Source: Candidatus Omnitrophota bacterium (lineage in GTDB: Bacteria; Omnitrophota; Gorgyraeia; Gygaellales; Profunditerraquicolaceae). Taken from it: 34,515 nt of DNA. Position numbers and translations under genes: made by a program. Under the pieces are notes generated by a model, which was given only the letters and a program-made list of their open reading frames with translations, searched no databases and had not been told where the DNA came from. Positions 25,108 through 34,515 of this stretch are shown in pieces (the stretch's first letter is position 1; each line of letters opens with the position of its first letter). The DNA lies in assembly GCA_028712175.1 (NCBI GenBank), contig JAQTQQ010000002.1, positions 106,044-140,558 of the forward strand, read 5' to 3'.

Positions 25108-25884
25108 TTAACTTTTCAACATAAAAGCTTTCCAGGCTTCTTCCATTTCATTAAAATCGTTAAAACGAAAGGCGCTAAGCAATGCTTTCTGCCAATGCAC
25201 TCCGTCGCGGATCTTGCGGCTGAAATCTAAAAAGCTTTCCTTACCGTATTGACGGATCAAAAAAACTACTATTGATGCCGACTGGGAGTAAAATGTCTGC
25301 GGCTGGATATCGCTTCCCAGTTGGTAAATCTCAAAAAGTTTAGAAAACTTCAAATATTTATTTTGCAAAACCAGGTTCTTGGCAAACTGCATCCTGCCCA
25401 ACAGGTAGCTTCTTTCCTGAGAACAAGCGACTCCTTCATCAATCCAAAGCGGCAGGACAACCTTTTGCCCCACAAATTCGCGGAATATTATATGGGCCAT
25501 TTCATGCGGCAGAATTGAATCAAAAAAACCGCTTTGGCCGATAAAGCTCTCTATGGTCCTGTTGGCAACCGTTACTACCGCCCCTGACCAATTGGCGCGG
25601 TTGGCATCTTTACGGAACTCATCGGAATTACGGTAAAGATAAATCTTTGCGCGGTTATCCCAGCTCCAGAAATCAAACCTGCGGAAGCCCAATTCGTCAA
25701 CAATACTATTATAATAATCTTCGGCTTTATAAATAAGCTCATCAAGGAAACCCGCCGGGGCCTCCTGATAATAAACAACAAAATGCTGCGACTTTTTATT
25801 CTGCCAAAACGAGCTGATCACTTCAGCCGGAACCTGGCCAATTAATAATGAAGAAATTAATAAAATACCGGCAATAATTTTCAT
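25108..25884 (-). CDS. Secreted gluzincin-type metalloprotease (peptidase MA-like)
   Basis: 258 residues with a signal peptide (residues 1-20, ending QVPA). The HExxH zinc site is HEMAH (127-131), and WIDEGVA supplies the third ligand Glu150. This spacing and motif match the peptidase MA / DUF1570-type gluzincins. The sequence before it (HFVVYY ... YNSIVDELGF ... KIYLYRNSDEF) follows the same family. It acts outside the inner membrane. The REP-like hairpin at 25891-25946 begins only 6 bases before the ATG and leaves no room for a normal ribosome site, so translation may be weak or hairpin-dependent. A link to processing of the giant surface protein encoded upstream is speculative. Confidence 0.85.
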   Translation of the reverse strand: MKIIAGILLISSLLIGQVPAEVISSFWQNKKSQHFVVYYQEAPAGFLDELIYKAEDYYNSIVDELGFRRFDFWSWDNRAKIYLYRNSDEFRKDANRANWSGAVVTVANRTIESFIGQSGFFDSILPHEMAHIIFREFVGQKVVLPLWIDEGVACSQERSYLLGRMQFAKNLVLQNKYLKFSKLFEIYQLGSDIQPQTFYSQSASIVVFLIRQYGKESFLDFSRKIRDGVHWQKALLSAFRFNDFNEMEEAWKAFMLKS

Positions 25885-25890
25885 ATTTTT

Positions 25891-25946
25891 AATTAGGGGA
25901 CGTTTCTATTTATATTTCCTTAATGAAATAGAAGCGTCCCCTAATT
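25891..25946. repeat. REP-like hairpin (21-bp arms, 14-base loop)
   Basis: The arms 25891-25911 (AATTAGGGGACGTTTCTATTT) and 25926-25946 pair in all positions but one, where a G-T wobble occurs. Its GGGGACG-TTCTATTT core differs from the hairpin at 19103-19170, so it belongs to another family. It fills the gap between two genes. Confidence 0.85.
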
Positions 25947-25949
25947 TAA

Positions 25950-26636
25950 TTATTCCTGTGTTTTTTGTTCTGCTTCTAATTTTGTCTGACGCTGCCAAAC
26001 AAAGAAAAAACCTGCGCCTAAAATACCTAAGAAAACAATAATAAATAAAATTATTTTCCAGGTGAACTTGGCCATGCCCTTAGGCGCAACTTCAGCTAAA
26101 AGGGTCTTGGCTGCAAGCAAATCTGCCTTAGCAGAATTAAGCAGGCTTAAACTATTACGGTAGTTTGATATCTTATATCCGGGGCTGGCTTCTGACATAT
26201 TCTGCATAGCCTCTACTTCTTTTAATTTTTTATCTATTCCGTCATAAAGCAGTTTGGCACGGTCATAAAATTCAGTTTTCTTAAATTCTTCCAAAATCAC
26301 CGAAGCATCCTGGCGGATCATGGCTATCTGGTTCGGGTCAATAATCCAGACGTCTTTTAATTCAATTTCTTTTTCCAATACCTCTTTGGGCTTAAGCGGG
26401 TATTCCCCGTAAACATAATAGCTGCCTTGCTGCGTATCATAAATAACTTCAAGGTCGCCCTTATAAATTACGTCTTCGGGTTTAACTTCCAGGGGGAGAT
26501 AGACTTTAATTGAAACAACCTGGTCGGAATCAGCGGGGTTTACCGCCATAAGGCGCATGGTAATGCCCGCTTGGGCAGGTGCACAAAATAATAAACAAAA
26601 AACTAAAAATAGGAAAGCGGACTTTCCAATTTTCAT
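25950..26636 (-). CDS. Exported protein anchored by a C-terminal membrane helix, unknown function
   Basis: 228 residues. It has a signal peptide (MKIGKSAFLFLVFCLLFCAPAQA, cleavage about residue 23), a beta-rich domain (about 24-95: MRLMAVNPADSDQVVSIKVYLP, YDTQQGSYYVYGEYPLKP), a helical coiled-coil part (about 105-185) and a membrane helix (about 195-218) followed by a short basic and charged cytoplasmic tail. A strong GGAGG ribosome site precedes the ATG. It lies 51 bases after the giant repeat protein gene and is probably co-transcribed with it. The topology suggests a periplasmic anchor or receptor; the C-terminal coiled coil of the giant protein is a possible partner. I recognise no named family. 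Confidence 0.7.
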   Translation of the reverse strand: MKIGKSAFLFLVFCLLFCAPAQAGITMRLMAVNPADSDQVVSIKVYLPLEVKPEDVIYKGDLEVIYDTQQGSYYVYGEYPLKPKEVLEKEIELKDVWIIDPNQIAMIRQDASVILEEFKKTEFYDRAKLLYDGIDKKLKEVEAMQNMSEASPGYKISNYRNSLSLLNSAKADLLAAKTLLAEVAPKGMAKFTWKIILFIIVFLGILGAGFFFVWQRQTKLEAEQKTQE

Positions 26637-26687
26637 ATTATCCTCCAGCGGGTATTCTACTAAATAAACCTTAAACTTTCAATATAA

Positions 26688-29600
26688 TTATTTGAACTCA
26701 AACCAGGTTTGCACTACGGGCTTCTTGGCCACGTCCTCAATCATCTTTTTATTCAGCTCCATGGCCGCCTTCAATTCTTCAGATTTGTTCTTAATATAAG
26801 TTATATCTTTATTCTTATCTTTAGATACGTCATAAAGTTTCTCAAGGTTAATACCGCTTGTGCCGCCGATATTCTTAATCTGGTCGCTTATGTCTTCCAG
26901 TTGTTTAAAAGTAGCAGCCAATTGGTCCATCGCGCCTTGAGCCTCTCCGAGTTTACCGGCAATCTCTCCACCCGGGCTAAGTTTTGCCAGCATCGCATCA
27001 ATATCGGCAAATTGTGTACTGATTGTGTCAATGGTGCTCTTTAATCTGGATAATCCGGAGGTTGAACCCATAACCGAGGAGACACTGCTTGAAACTTCTT
27101 CTATGTCAGTATCTCTAACCGTAATAACAAAAGCATCTACCGTGCCTTGCGTAGCTTCAGAGCAGATTATCGTAAAATCACCTTTGCCCCAGGCAGAAGT
27201 AAAGGTTACAGTATATTCATAAACTCCGGTTGAGCCTACTTCAACCATAGCTCTATTGGCAAGGACCAACAAATCTTTAGGATTGTAAACATTTAAAACA
27301 GGGGACAGGCCGCTGGTTGTCCTGTAGCGGATAGGGACCTTTGCCCCGCGCTTAACCACATTCTCGCGGTTAAGAATCGCGCTTGTTATATGCGGCTGGA
27401 CTTCTTCAACTACCTTGGTCTTTACTTCATCAATCTTAGTCTGCAATGAATCTGTTCCTGTAGCTAAAAGTATTTTAGCGGTTTCAGTCTTTACATCGGT
27501 AAGCCGGGGCACAAGTACTCCGGTAATCTGGCCCTCTATTTCATCTTTAACCGTCTGTTGAATGGTCGCTGTCTGGCTCGCAATTCCCGTAGTTACTGTT
27601 TGTATGGCGTCGGTAACGGCTTTCAAAGACTGGGTGACGGTTATAGTAAATGTTGTGCCGGAAGTATAGATTGTCCTATCGCCGGTAACATCCCCATAGG
27701 AAACATTGCATCTGGCATAATAAGATTTTCCTGCTTCAAAAGCCTTGGTAAACCCGTTAGGAGTAGCCGCGACCGCTTCGGCAACCCTAAACCAGAAATT
27801 CCCCTGCGCATCAGCTTCCGTATCTACTAAGGTACCAATGAGAGTTGCGCCATCATATATTTCTATTGTAGCAGTGCCTAAATTATTTAAGCCGTCTGAA
27901 AATTTCTGCTGGCCCCTTCTTTCAAGGCGCTGGGTTACATTCAATACGTCATTTAATTCATCATAGGTAAAATCAGCGATGACCTGATAATCCGCCATAG
28001 ACTCGGCGATAGAAGTCATTAATGCGTTCCAGGTAAGATCATTATCATAAGAGGCATCCACCCCGTCTTGCGTGGTATCTGCGGATAGGTCCAGCGTCGT
28101 AGGAACATACGCATCTTTTTCCAAAGAAATAGTATACGTTCCGTAAGGAAGATAGAAATTATCCTTAAAAGGGCTGTTTCCTGTCCATGGGCTGCTGTGG
28201 GTAGGCACAACCACTACATTACCGTTTGAATCAGTGATTGACAACGATACGGCAGTTAAGCTGCCGAGAGTTACTGAATCTTTTACGTTTAAGGTAATCG
28301 TATATTTTTCTACTATACTGACACTATCGGAGGCGCTGCTTGAGGCAGATCCGGTGGACGCGGTTAATGTGATAACTGTAGGATAAGTCCCTGCCGTAGA
28401 ATAAACCGCAAAATTATTAAAAGTTGCAACTCCTGACTGGGCAGCTACCACGCTGGTAGAGGAAGAAGAAAGAGTAACCCCGGAGCTGGGAGTGATCGTA
28501 ATGGTTTCAGAGCTCGGAGAAACATTGCCATAACTATCGGTAACGCTTACGGCAAACGGTTTCCACGGGGCATTGGCCACTACGGTTGCAGCCGGCTGCC
28601 TGTACCATGATAATTTATTGGCAGCCCCTCCGCTTACGACTATCTCTAAATCCTCTGCGCCGGATGTAGTAATTGTAGGAGTAGTGGTTGCCGGATTAGA
28701 ATTATGCGCCTTAATAGCCGCGCCTTCTGCCTTATATAAGGTAACTGCGGTATTTGCTACGCCATTAACAAAAGTACAAATGGTTTCATCGCCAAACTCA
28801 ATAGATGTACCAACGTTATTTACAGCCGTAGGATTAGTCACCGGGCTGGCCGATGCATTTGCCCCGGTAAAATACAGGCTCCTAGACTGCCCCGGAAGGG
28901 CTCCGCCGTAATCAGTAGTAATATTATCATAATAGTCATACGCGGTAATTGTAATGTTGGCGCTCTCGCCTGCAGTCAGCGTTGTCGTATCTGATGTTAC
29001 TTTATATTTATTTGTGCTTGCAGGCACAACTGTCAACTCATCCGTCGCATCATCTATGCCGCTTGTGCCGTCGGCAGGAACAGCATCAGATACGGTTATA
29101 GTCCAGGTCCCGGCTTTTGTATCGGAATACCAGAAATTAGCGCTGCTTTGTCCGCTGATTATGGTGACAGTAGTAAGAGTGTTGCCTAACACCGCAGCAT
29201 CTTTAAATATCGCAGCAGATCCGGTAGAATTAGTAGTAAGATAAACTACTTCTGCGCCGACATTCTGCAGGTTATCATAAGCATCATACCTAGTAATCGT
29301 ATATGCTGCCCTGGTGCCGGCAGTAATATCCGCAGGAGAAGTCAAAGTATATCTTACGGTAGTCGTTGAATTAACCGTAATAGTCTTGGTTGCGGTAATA
29401 ACCGAATAAACAGTATCAGTCACTCTTATATATTTTGAGCCCCTGGTGATTAAAGTTGCCCCTGAACTGAAAGTCTTTTGGCCTTGATCGCCTGTAGTAA
29501 ATGTATAATTGGTAGGCAGGCTCACATTCTCATTGGTATCATCGGATTGGAATGTTACTGTGCCTGTATAATTTGTTTTAATATTGCCTAAAGTATCTTT

Positions 29601-32600
29601 AGCGGTTACTGTAACATCAAAAGGCACGCCTGCAGTGACCGCTGTGAGGGCAGTCCCGCTAGCCCCTGTTCCGGCGGCGGTTAATTTTAATTCCAAAAGA
29701 GTAGTAACTATAGAAAAATTCTTGGTTGAGGAAACAACCGTATTTGCCGCCAGGTCTTCTGCGGCGCTGACAGTAATAACTGCAGTACCGTCTCCGGTAG
29801 AAGAGGTAATCGGGTTAACGTTGCAGGCTTTATAAGTATCATTGGCAACTGTTGTAGTTGACCAGCCTCCTCCTGCAGCACAGGCTGCTGCTGTGCAAGG
29901 CTGGCTTGTAACTGGCCCAGCAGGATCATAAACTACTGTTGGCACGGCCGATGTCTTCATGCTTTCGCTAAATATTGTAGTCACCGCTACATCCCCTGCA
30001 TCAGCTATCCCGGTTTGGTCATTAGTCAAATTGGTTGTTATAGAATTTATTGTCGGCGCATTGGTATCCGCAGTTACTGATCCGGTAATTGTGCCCAAAT
30101 TTGTGATTGTCGCGGAATTGCCTGCGGCATCTGTAATCGTAAAATTAATAGTATTAGGAGTGACTACTCCGTTATCCCCTGAGGCTACTGTGAATATTAT
30201 ACTATCTGTCGCGGCATTGCTTGCGGAAACATCCTGTGTTACTGCCGCAGCAATATTGTTTGCCCTTGAGGCAACATTAACCGAGGCAGTAACTGCTTCG
30301 CTGTAATTTATGGAATAAGTTACAGTGTTGCCTGCCTTGGCTAAAGTTGTAGCGGAATTATTTGAAGCTACGCTTACCGAACTAATAGCCGGAGCCGTTG
30401 TATCATAGGTAACAGCAGTGCTCTGGACTGCGCTGGCAGTATTACCGGCTAAATCTACTGCATCGAATCTTACGGTATATACTGCACCGTCTACCAGGAT
30501 AGGATCATTGGCTAAGGTTATATTGGTATGCGCTCCGGAATTTAGCTCATTACCGGTAAGAAGTTTTATATGCGGAGAAGAAGGGTCCGCTGTCCCTGAA
30601 GTCCTTGTCCAGGTTATTTTACTTCCGGAACCTGCGGCCGCAACTTCCGAAAGCGTGTAGCTTACCCGGGTTGAATTCACCTTAGTTGAGCTTGCCGGAG
30701 CAATAGCTGAAATTACAGGGGGAGTATTTTCTTTAGATACCGGCCCGGAGGTATATATTTCAATTACAGCAGCGGCATTGCCGGAAAGATCTTTTACCGC
30801 GCCGCTTACCGGAGTCACCCCGATATATTTGCCATGAGGGATATAAGCTGCATCAAGCAATTCATTCAAAGTTATGGTAGCAATTCTCTTTGTGCTGTCC
30901 CAGGAAACAGTTGCATTAGCAAGCGGAATATCCATCTGATTTAAGCCGCCCGCATTATCCGAATAATCTATTTCAATATTGCTGGCTAAATTAGCATTGG
31001 TTAAAGTAGAATTATCCATTGGTTCATTAAAAGTAAGGACAATGGTATCTCCTCCGGCGTGGACAGATGTTGCTGCTACAGTAAATGTCGGAGGAGTAGT
31101 ATCTCCGGTAATCGGAGAAGGGGTCCAAGTCGCAAGCACAGGGGTATTGCCTACCAAATCCTTGACATTAGTAGAATTTGGCACCACTTTAATATATTTA
31201 CCGTTAGGAAGGACCACGCCATCGGTTACTTCATTCAAAGTTATGACAAGGATTTTCTTGGTTGCATCCAAAGGAGATATCGCGGCATTGGTCGTCGTAA
31301 TCTGGGTCTCTCCTCCGGGAGCGCTATCATCATCGTAGAAAACCGACCAGTTAGAAAGGACCTGGGCTTGAGAAGATAAAACCTCGTTTGAGGTAATTGT
31401 AACAGTATCATCTCCGCCTGCAACATACTGGCCGGCAACAGTCAGCGCCGGAACAGTTGTCTCCTTAGGAACCGCGGAACTGTAATATTCATTAGAAACT
31501 ATGCTGTTTCCTGCCGCGTCATTTACCACATCAGAACCAAAGGTTACCCCGATATATTTACCGTCGGGGATATAGGCGCCGTCTGTAGCCTCATCAAGCG
31601 TTATTGTAGCTACTGTATTGCCCGCGCTCCAAGCCACTGAAGCATTACTAACGGCTAAATCTATTTGATCGGCATTGCCTGCATTATTCGAATAATCTAA
31701 AGTTATATTTGAATCAGCCCGCAATATCGCATTGGTGATAGTTGCCGGGTCCATCGGTTCAGAGAAAGTAATGGCAATAGTGTCTCCTCCTGCATGAATT
31801 GAGGTAGCGGCAACACTTAAGACAGTAGGGGCGGTAGTATCAATGGAAATAGCTTTATTATAGCTTAAGGAGCCGCTTGAGCCGGGTGCAGGTAAAGTTA
31901 AGACCGCATTCACTCCGGCTAAATCTTTAATCGTCCCACCGTTTAAGACCAAGGAATTCGTAGCTACATAATCCAAGTCGCTAGATGTATCCCCTGCCTG
32001 AACAGTATAATTAAAGGTCAAGGTCTCTGTCCCTGAACCGGAGGCATAAGCAGCAGTTCTGTCAATTGTGCCGGTTTCCAGTAAAATTGTCGGTACGCCG
32101 GTTACGTTTGCCGGAGCAGAGAAGGTTACGGTAATGGCAATTATGTCATTCGCCTTATAAGCTCCATTTGCGGTTGAAGCGGATACCGAGGTTACTCCTA
32201 TGGGATTAACCGTCTGGACCTGAGTGCCGCTGGTTAAACCGGTATAAGAAACTGTTATTGTAGGAGACCCTGCGGCTTGATCCTTATAATAAAAAGTTCC
32301 TACGCCGTTTACCGTAGTTATTGAGGTAACGCTTCCGTCAAATGCCCCTGCCGCTGTAGTATCAAATTTTCCCTGGCCGGAAGTAGAAGACAGGCCGACT
32401 ACAAGATTATCCGCAGCCCTCAAATTGTCATACTGGTCTCTTACCTGAATAGTATAAGCGGATGACACAACGTTTGCATTCAGGGTCTGCGCGCTGGAGG
32501 TAAATACAATCTTTGAAGCTGCCCCGACATTAACAACAATTGAGCCCTGATTACCGGTAATGCTTGGGGTAACCGTATCGGTTGCGGTTACGGATTGCGT

Positions 32601-34515
32601 CCCCACGGTTTTAAATTGTACCCCATCGGTAAACGCCTTAGTGCCAACGTCCCCTAAACCATTGGTATAAGAGTAAGTTATTTTAACATCATTTAAAGTA
32701 GGAGTTATTAATGTATTAGCGGTTGAAAGCGTGGCTTGGTATTGTATATACCTGTGCCCGTTAGTAACGCTGCTAAGCGCAGAAATATCCTGATTCTTGG
32801 TTACTGTTGAACAGCTTGCCCAGTCAGTCGCGCCGCTCATATCCGCGGAATTAGAGGTACGCACTTTCATCGAAACGGTTTGCACGCCGGAATCGATCCA
32901 GTCTATGACACCCCAAACAGGAGAAACCCCCGCACCCGCGTCTTTAATGCTAGAAACCAAATTACCGGGGGTAAGATATTCCCCGACTGTTTCCGCTCCG
33001 GGTGTTGCTGCGCTGGGTTCAGTCGATGCATACTTGCGGATAGAAAATTCATCCATACTAAATATTAAATTTGCTGACCCCCATTCTTTCCCGGCCAACA
33101 CTATATTGTTAAATGCTACATCCGAATAGGTACTGCCAACCTGTGTCCAGGTAATATTGTCTAAACTTATATAGAAGGAATACACGGAACCCACTCTGCG
33201 GATTCCCAGATAAGACGGGGTTGTAGTGCTGGTATAGTTTCCTAAGTTTTGGGTACCGGTTTTTTCTAATCGGTAGTTATCTGTTGCACCATTACGATAC
33301 CTTCCCCATTGATATGCGCTGGTGTCTGATCCATAAACAAACATGCCTGCATGGCTTAAATCATTATTTGTGCAAGCAACTAATTTTATCGTGGCTTGAA
33401 AATCTCCGCTAGGCAGGTCATTTAACTTTAAAGCTATCCCCTGCCTTGAAGTACTACTCCACCAGTCATTAGCTTCGCTTCCGGTATAAGCAAAATTAAG
33501 TACGCCTTCGCTTTCAGTAATTGAACCGTTGCCGGCCAATACCCCCCAGATATTTTTTATGCTTCCGTCATCAAAATCATCATAGGCGGCAAAAGTATTA
33601 ACCCCGCTGCTCTGCGCCGCAGCGCCGGTATTGCCATAATATAGGTATATAGTGGCTGTATCGGGCGAGGCGGGGATTGATGGAACTTTGACCCAGATCC
33701 TGGTTGAAGAGGTATTTATCCCGGATTCAATCCAATAAGAAAGCACCGCGCCTAAAGAATCCGTAAACCTGATATCGCTTCCGTCGGCATTCATCTTTCC
33801 GGCTGTTATCAACGCGGCAGTATCAACTGTTACCGCAACCTGATAATTGGTTTGCGCGCCTGCGCTTGAACCGGTAATCTCAATGGATTTCTTGTAATAG
33901 AAGATTGCTCCGCCGACATCAAACCCGCCTCCGGCCAAGGTTAAATTACCTGTTGAAGTGGAAGCGACATCGGTCTTTATGCCGGCATCAAAATCAGCTT
34001 GGCTGGTTTGATTCCAGAAATCATAGCTTTGAGTTGTAGCGGTAAACCCAAAATCAGCAGGCAGCACTGCTTGGGCATCGGTTGAGGTAAAATGTATTGT
34101 GCCATTATAACCGGCAGCGATATTATTTGCGGCATCTCTGGCAGTAACAACAACAGAGGCGAGGCCTCCGGTTAAAAGCGGAGTAGTAATACCGCTGACA
34201 TCAAAATGCGTAGCATTGCCGATATTAACCGTAAACCCGTTGCTATAGGCTGTAGTAAGCCCGGAGGCGGTTGCTAGCAAAGTATAACCTCCGCCTGCTT
34301 TATCAATATTTAATCCGCTAAAAGTCGCCACCCCTGCGCTGGCAGATATAGTTTTTGTGCCGGAAAGTGTGCCTGATCCGGGGTTAGTGCCTATAGCCAA
34401 AGTTATAGAATCAGTGGCGCCTGTCACAGTATTATCGCAAGAATCCTGAATGGTGATTTGCGGCTGGGTGCTAAAGGCAACCCCGCCGGTGGAATTAGAA
34501 GGCTGCTGGGTAAAA
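26688..34515 (-). CDS. Giant secreted Ig-like repeat protein with DUF2341 and LamG-like domains, N-terminus missing
   Basis: The frame stays open past the track's start (a GTG at 34427, inside a repeat) to the right edge, so the 5' end lies outside and at least 2608 residues are visible. In order (residue 1 at 34427): Ig/filamin-like repeats (1-170), a DUF2341 domain (about 175-270, [10 protein letters not shown] ... [10 protein letters not shown]), a LamG/DUF1349-like sandwich (about 275-470), invasin-like Ig repeats, three related units of about 120 residues starting SIHAGGDTI or similar (about 860-1230), further Ig-like domains rich in Thr, Ser, Ala and Val, then a C-terminal coiled coil (about 2260-2579) ending in VVQTWFEFK. 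No sorting signal or anchor helix is seen. It is probably a surface adhesin or envelope protein. Confidence 0.85.
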   Translation of the reverse strand, partial: FTQQPSNSTGGVAFSTQPQITIQDSCDNTVTGATDSITLAIGTNPGSGTLSGTKTISASAGVATFSGLNIDKAGGGYTLLATASGLTTAYSNGFTVNIGNATHFDVSGITTPLLTGGLASVVVTARDAANNIAAGYNGTIHFTSTDAQAVLPADFGFTATTQSYDFWNQTSQADFDAGIKTDVASTSTGNLTLAGGGFDVGGAIFYYKKSIEITGSSAGAQTNYQVAVTVDTAALITAGKMNADGSDIRFTDSLGAVLSYWIESGINTSSTRIWVKVPSIPASPDTATIYLYYGNTGAAAQSSGVNTFAAYDDFDDGSIKNIWGVLAGNGSITESEGVLNFAYTGSEANDWWSSTSRQGIALKLNDLPSGDFQATIKLVACTNNDLSHAGMFVYGSDTSAYQWGRYRNGATDNYRLEKTGTQNLGNYTSTTTPSYLGIRRVGSVYSFYISLDNITWTQVGSTYSDVAFNNIVLAGKEWGSANLIFSMDEFSIRKYASTEPSAATPGAETVGEYLTPGNLVSSIKDAGAGVSPVWGVIDWIDSGVQTVSMKVRTSNSADMSGATDWASCSTVTKNQDISALSSVTNGHRYIQYQATLSTANTLITPTLNDVKITYSYTNGLGDVGTKAFTDGVQFKTVGTQSVTATDTVTPSITGNQGSIVVNVGAASKIVFTSSAQTLNANVVSSAYTIQVRDQYDNLRAADNLVVGLSSTSGQGKFDTTAAGAFDGSVTSITTVNGVGTFYYKDQAAGSPTITVSYTGLTSGTQVQTVNPIGVTSVSASTANGAYKANDIIAITVTFSAPANVTGVPTILLETGTIDRTAAYASGSGTETLTFNYTVQAGDTSSDLDYVATNSLVLNGGTIKDLAGVNAVLTLPAPGSSGSLSYNKAISIDTTAPTVLSVAATSIHAGGDTIAITFSEPMDPATITNAILRADSNITLDYSNNAGNADQIDLAVSNASVAWSAGNTVATITLDEATDGAYIPDGKYIGVTFGSDVVNDAAGNSIVSNEYYSSAVPKETTVPALTVAGQYVAGGDDTVTITSNEVLSSQAQVLSNWSVFYDDDSAPGGETQITTTNAAISPLDATKKILVITLNEVTDGVVLPNGKYIKVVPNSTNVKDLVGNTPVLATWTPSPITGDTTPPTFTVAATSVHAGGDTIVLTFNEPMDNSTLTNANLASNIEIDYSDNAGGLNQMDIPLANATVSWDSTKRIATITLNELLDAAYIPHGKYIGVTPVSGAVKDLSGNAAAVIEIYTSGPVSKENTPPVISAIAPASSTKVNSTRVSYTLSEVAAAGSGSKITWTRTSGTADPSSPHIKLLTGNELNSGAHTNITLANDPILVDGAVYTVRFDAVDLAGNTASAVQSTAVTYDTTAPAISSVSVASNNSATTLAKAGNTVTYSINYSEAVTASVNVASRANNIAAAVTQDVSASNAATDSIIFTVASGDNGVVTPNTINFTITDAAGNSATITNLGTITGSVTADTNAPTINSITTNLTNDQTGIADAGDVAVTTIFSESMKTSAVPTVVYDPAGPVTSQPCTAAACAAGGGWSTTTVANDTYKACNVNPITSSTGDGTAVITVSAAEDLAANTVVSSTKNFSIVTTLLELKLTAAGTGASGTALTAVTAGVPFDVTVTAKDTLGNIKTNYTGTVTFQSDDTNENVSLPTNYTFTTGDQGQKTFSSGATLITRGSKYIRVTDTVYSVITATKTITVNSTTTVRYTLTSPADITAGTRAAYTITRYDAYDNLQNVGAEVVYLTTNSTGSAAIFKDAAVLGNTLTTVTIISGQSSANFWYSDTKAGTWTITVSDAVPADGTSGIDDATDELTVVPASTNKYKVTSDTTTLTAGESANITITAYDYYDNITTDYGGALPGQSRSLYFTGANASASPVTNPTAVNNVGTSIEFGDETICTFVNGVANTAVTLYKAEGAAIKAHNSNPATTTPTITTSGAEDLEIVVSGGAANKLSWYRQPAATVVANAPWKPFAVSVTDSYGNVSPSSETITITPSSGVTLSSSSTSVVAAQSGVATFNNFAVYSTAGTYPTVITLTASTGSASSSASDSVSIVEKYTITLNVKDSVTLGSLTAVSLSITDSNGNVVVVPTHSSPWTGNSPFKDNFYLPYGTYTISLEKDAYVPTTLDLSADTTQDGVDASYDNDLTWNALMTSIAESMADYQVIADFTYDELNDVLNVTQRLERRGQQKFSDGLNNLGTATIEIYDGATLIGTLVDTEADAQGNFWFRVAEAVAATPNGFTKAFEAGKSYYARCNVSYGDVTGDRTIYTSGTTFTITVTQSLKAVTDAIQTVTTGIASQTATIQQTVKDEIEGQITGVLVPRLTDVKTETAKILLATGTDSLQTKIDEVKTKVVEEVQPHITSAILNRENVVKRGAKVPIRYRTTSGLSPVLNVYNPKDLLVLANRAMVEVGSTGVYEYTVTFTSAWGKGDFTIICSEATQGTVDAFVITVRDTDIEEVSSSVSSVMGSTSGLSRLKSTIDTISTQFADIDAMLAKLSPGGEIAGKLGEAQGAMDQLAATFKQLEDISDQIKNIGGTSGINLEKLYDVSKDKNKDITYIKNKSEELKAAMELNKKMIEDVAKKPVVQTWFEFK
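30735..31840 (-). repeat. Three ~120-residue tandem repeats in the giant protein
   Basis: Approximate bounds. The units begin near 31840, 31460 and 31110 (on the complement) with [26 protein letters not shown] and [13 protein letters not shown], and each ends with a conserved YIPxGKYIGV / [10 protein letters not shown] strand and a DxxGN loop. They are diverged in sequence, so they are old duplications and not an assembly artefact. Confidence 0.75.

Noticed and set aside
26709-33129. Many plus-strand ORFs opposite the giant gene
   Set aside because: They are antisense readings of repeat DNA rich in Thr, Ala and Val codons. The minus-strand frame is uninterrupted and has domain structure.

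Overview
All genes in this window that I can support lie on the minus strand, so transcription runs from high to low coordinates. The organism looks like an uncultivated Gram-negative bacterium. A type II secretion pseudopilus operon, a giant Ig-like surface protein, stand-alone four-helix-bundle (S23-like) genes and several families of REP-like hairpins together suggest Omnitrophota or a neighbouring PVC-type lineage. That placement is inference from gene style: there is no rRNA or marker gene here to confirm it.

Region 1 (1-11967) is the most interesting part: a compact operon for a type II (iterative, dissociated) polyketide synthase. In transcription order it holds a small PCP-reductase-like protein, a ketopantoate-reductase-like dehydrogenase, a tandem TIGR04076 protein, KS-alpha, KS-beta/chain-length factor, a B12-binding radical SAM enzyme, ACP, a PF04199 cyclase, an SRPBCC aromatase/cyclase, an MFS exporter, an SDR ketoreductase, a secreted carbohydrate-binding-like protein, a small coiled-coil protein, and an ACMSD-type amidohydrolase/decarboxylase cut by the window edge. 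KS-alpha keeps its Cys-His-His catalytic set. KS-beta has replaced all three, which is the signature of a KS/CLF heterodimer. A sigma70-like promoter with a 17-bp spacer sits in front of the operon and overlaps a 30-bp perfect palindrome that is probably an operator. A small element (S23-like four-helix-bundle gene with an in-frame stop, bounded by inverted repeats) has landed between the two cyclase genes. A GC-rich hairpin lies between the radical SAM and ACP genes.

Region 2 (11970-19079) is a type II secretion / type IV pilus-like assembly operon: gspE, gspF, gspL (a PilM-PilN fusion), gspM, gspG, gspI, gspJ, gspK. No secretin (GspD), GspC or prepilin peptidase is present in the window. 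GspE carries an N-terminal domain resembling the c-di-GMP-binding MshEN domain.

Region 3 (19176-25000) is an unusual F-type ATP synthase operon preceded by a response-regulator diguanylate cyclase. The order is epsilon, c, b-delta fusion, alpha, gamma, beta. No subunit a (atpB) is encoded here, epsilon is reduced to its N-terminal domain, and the order is permuted relative to the usual a-c-b-delta-alpha-gamma-beta-epsilon.

Region 4 (25108-34515) encodes a secreted gluzincin-type metalloprotease, a signal-peptide/C-terminal-TM protein, and the C-terminal 2600 or so residues of a giant secreted protein made of Ig-like repeats, a DUF2341 domain, a LamG-like domain and a C-terminal coiled coil. 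Its N-terminus lies outside the window.

No tRNA, rRNA or CRISPR array was seen. The only gene-poor stretch over 300 bases (4378-4824) is the decayed four-helix-bundle element. Most plus-strand ORFs in the track are antisense shadows.
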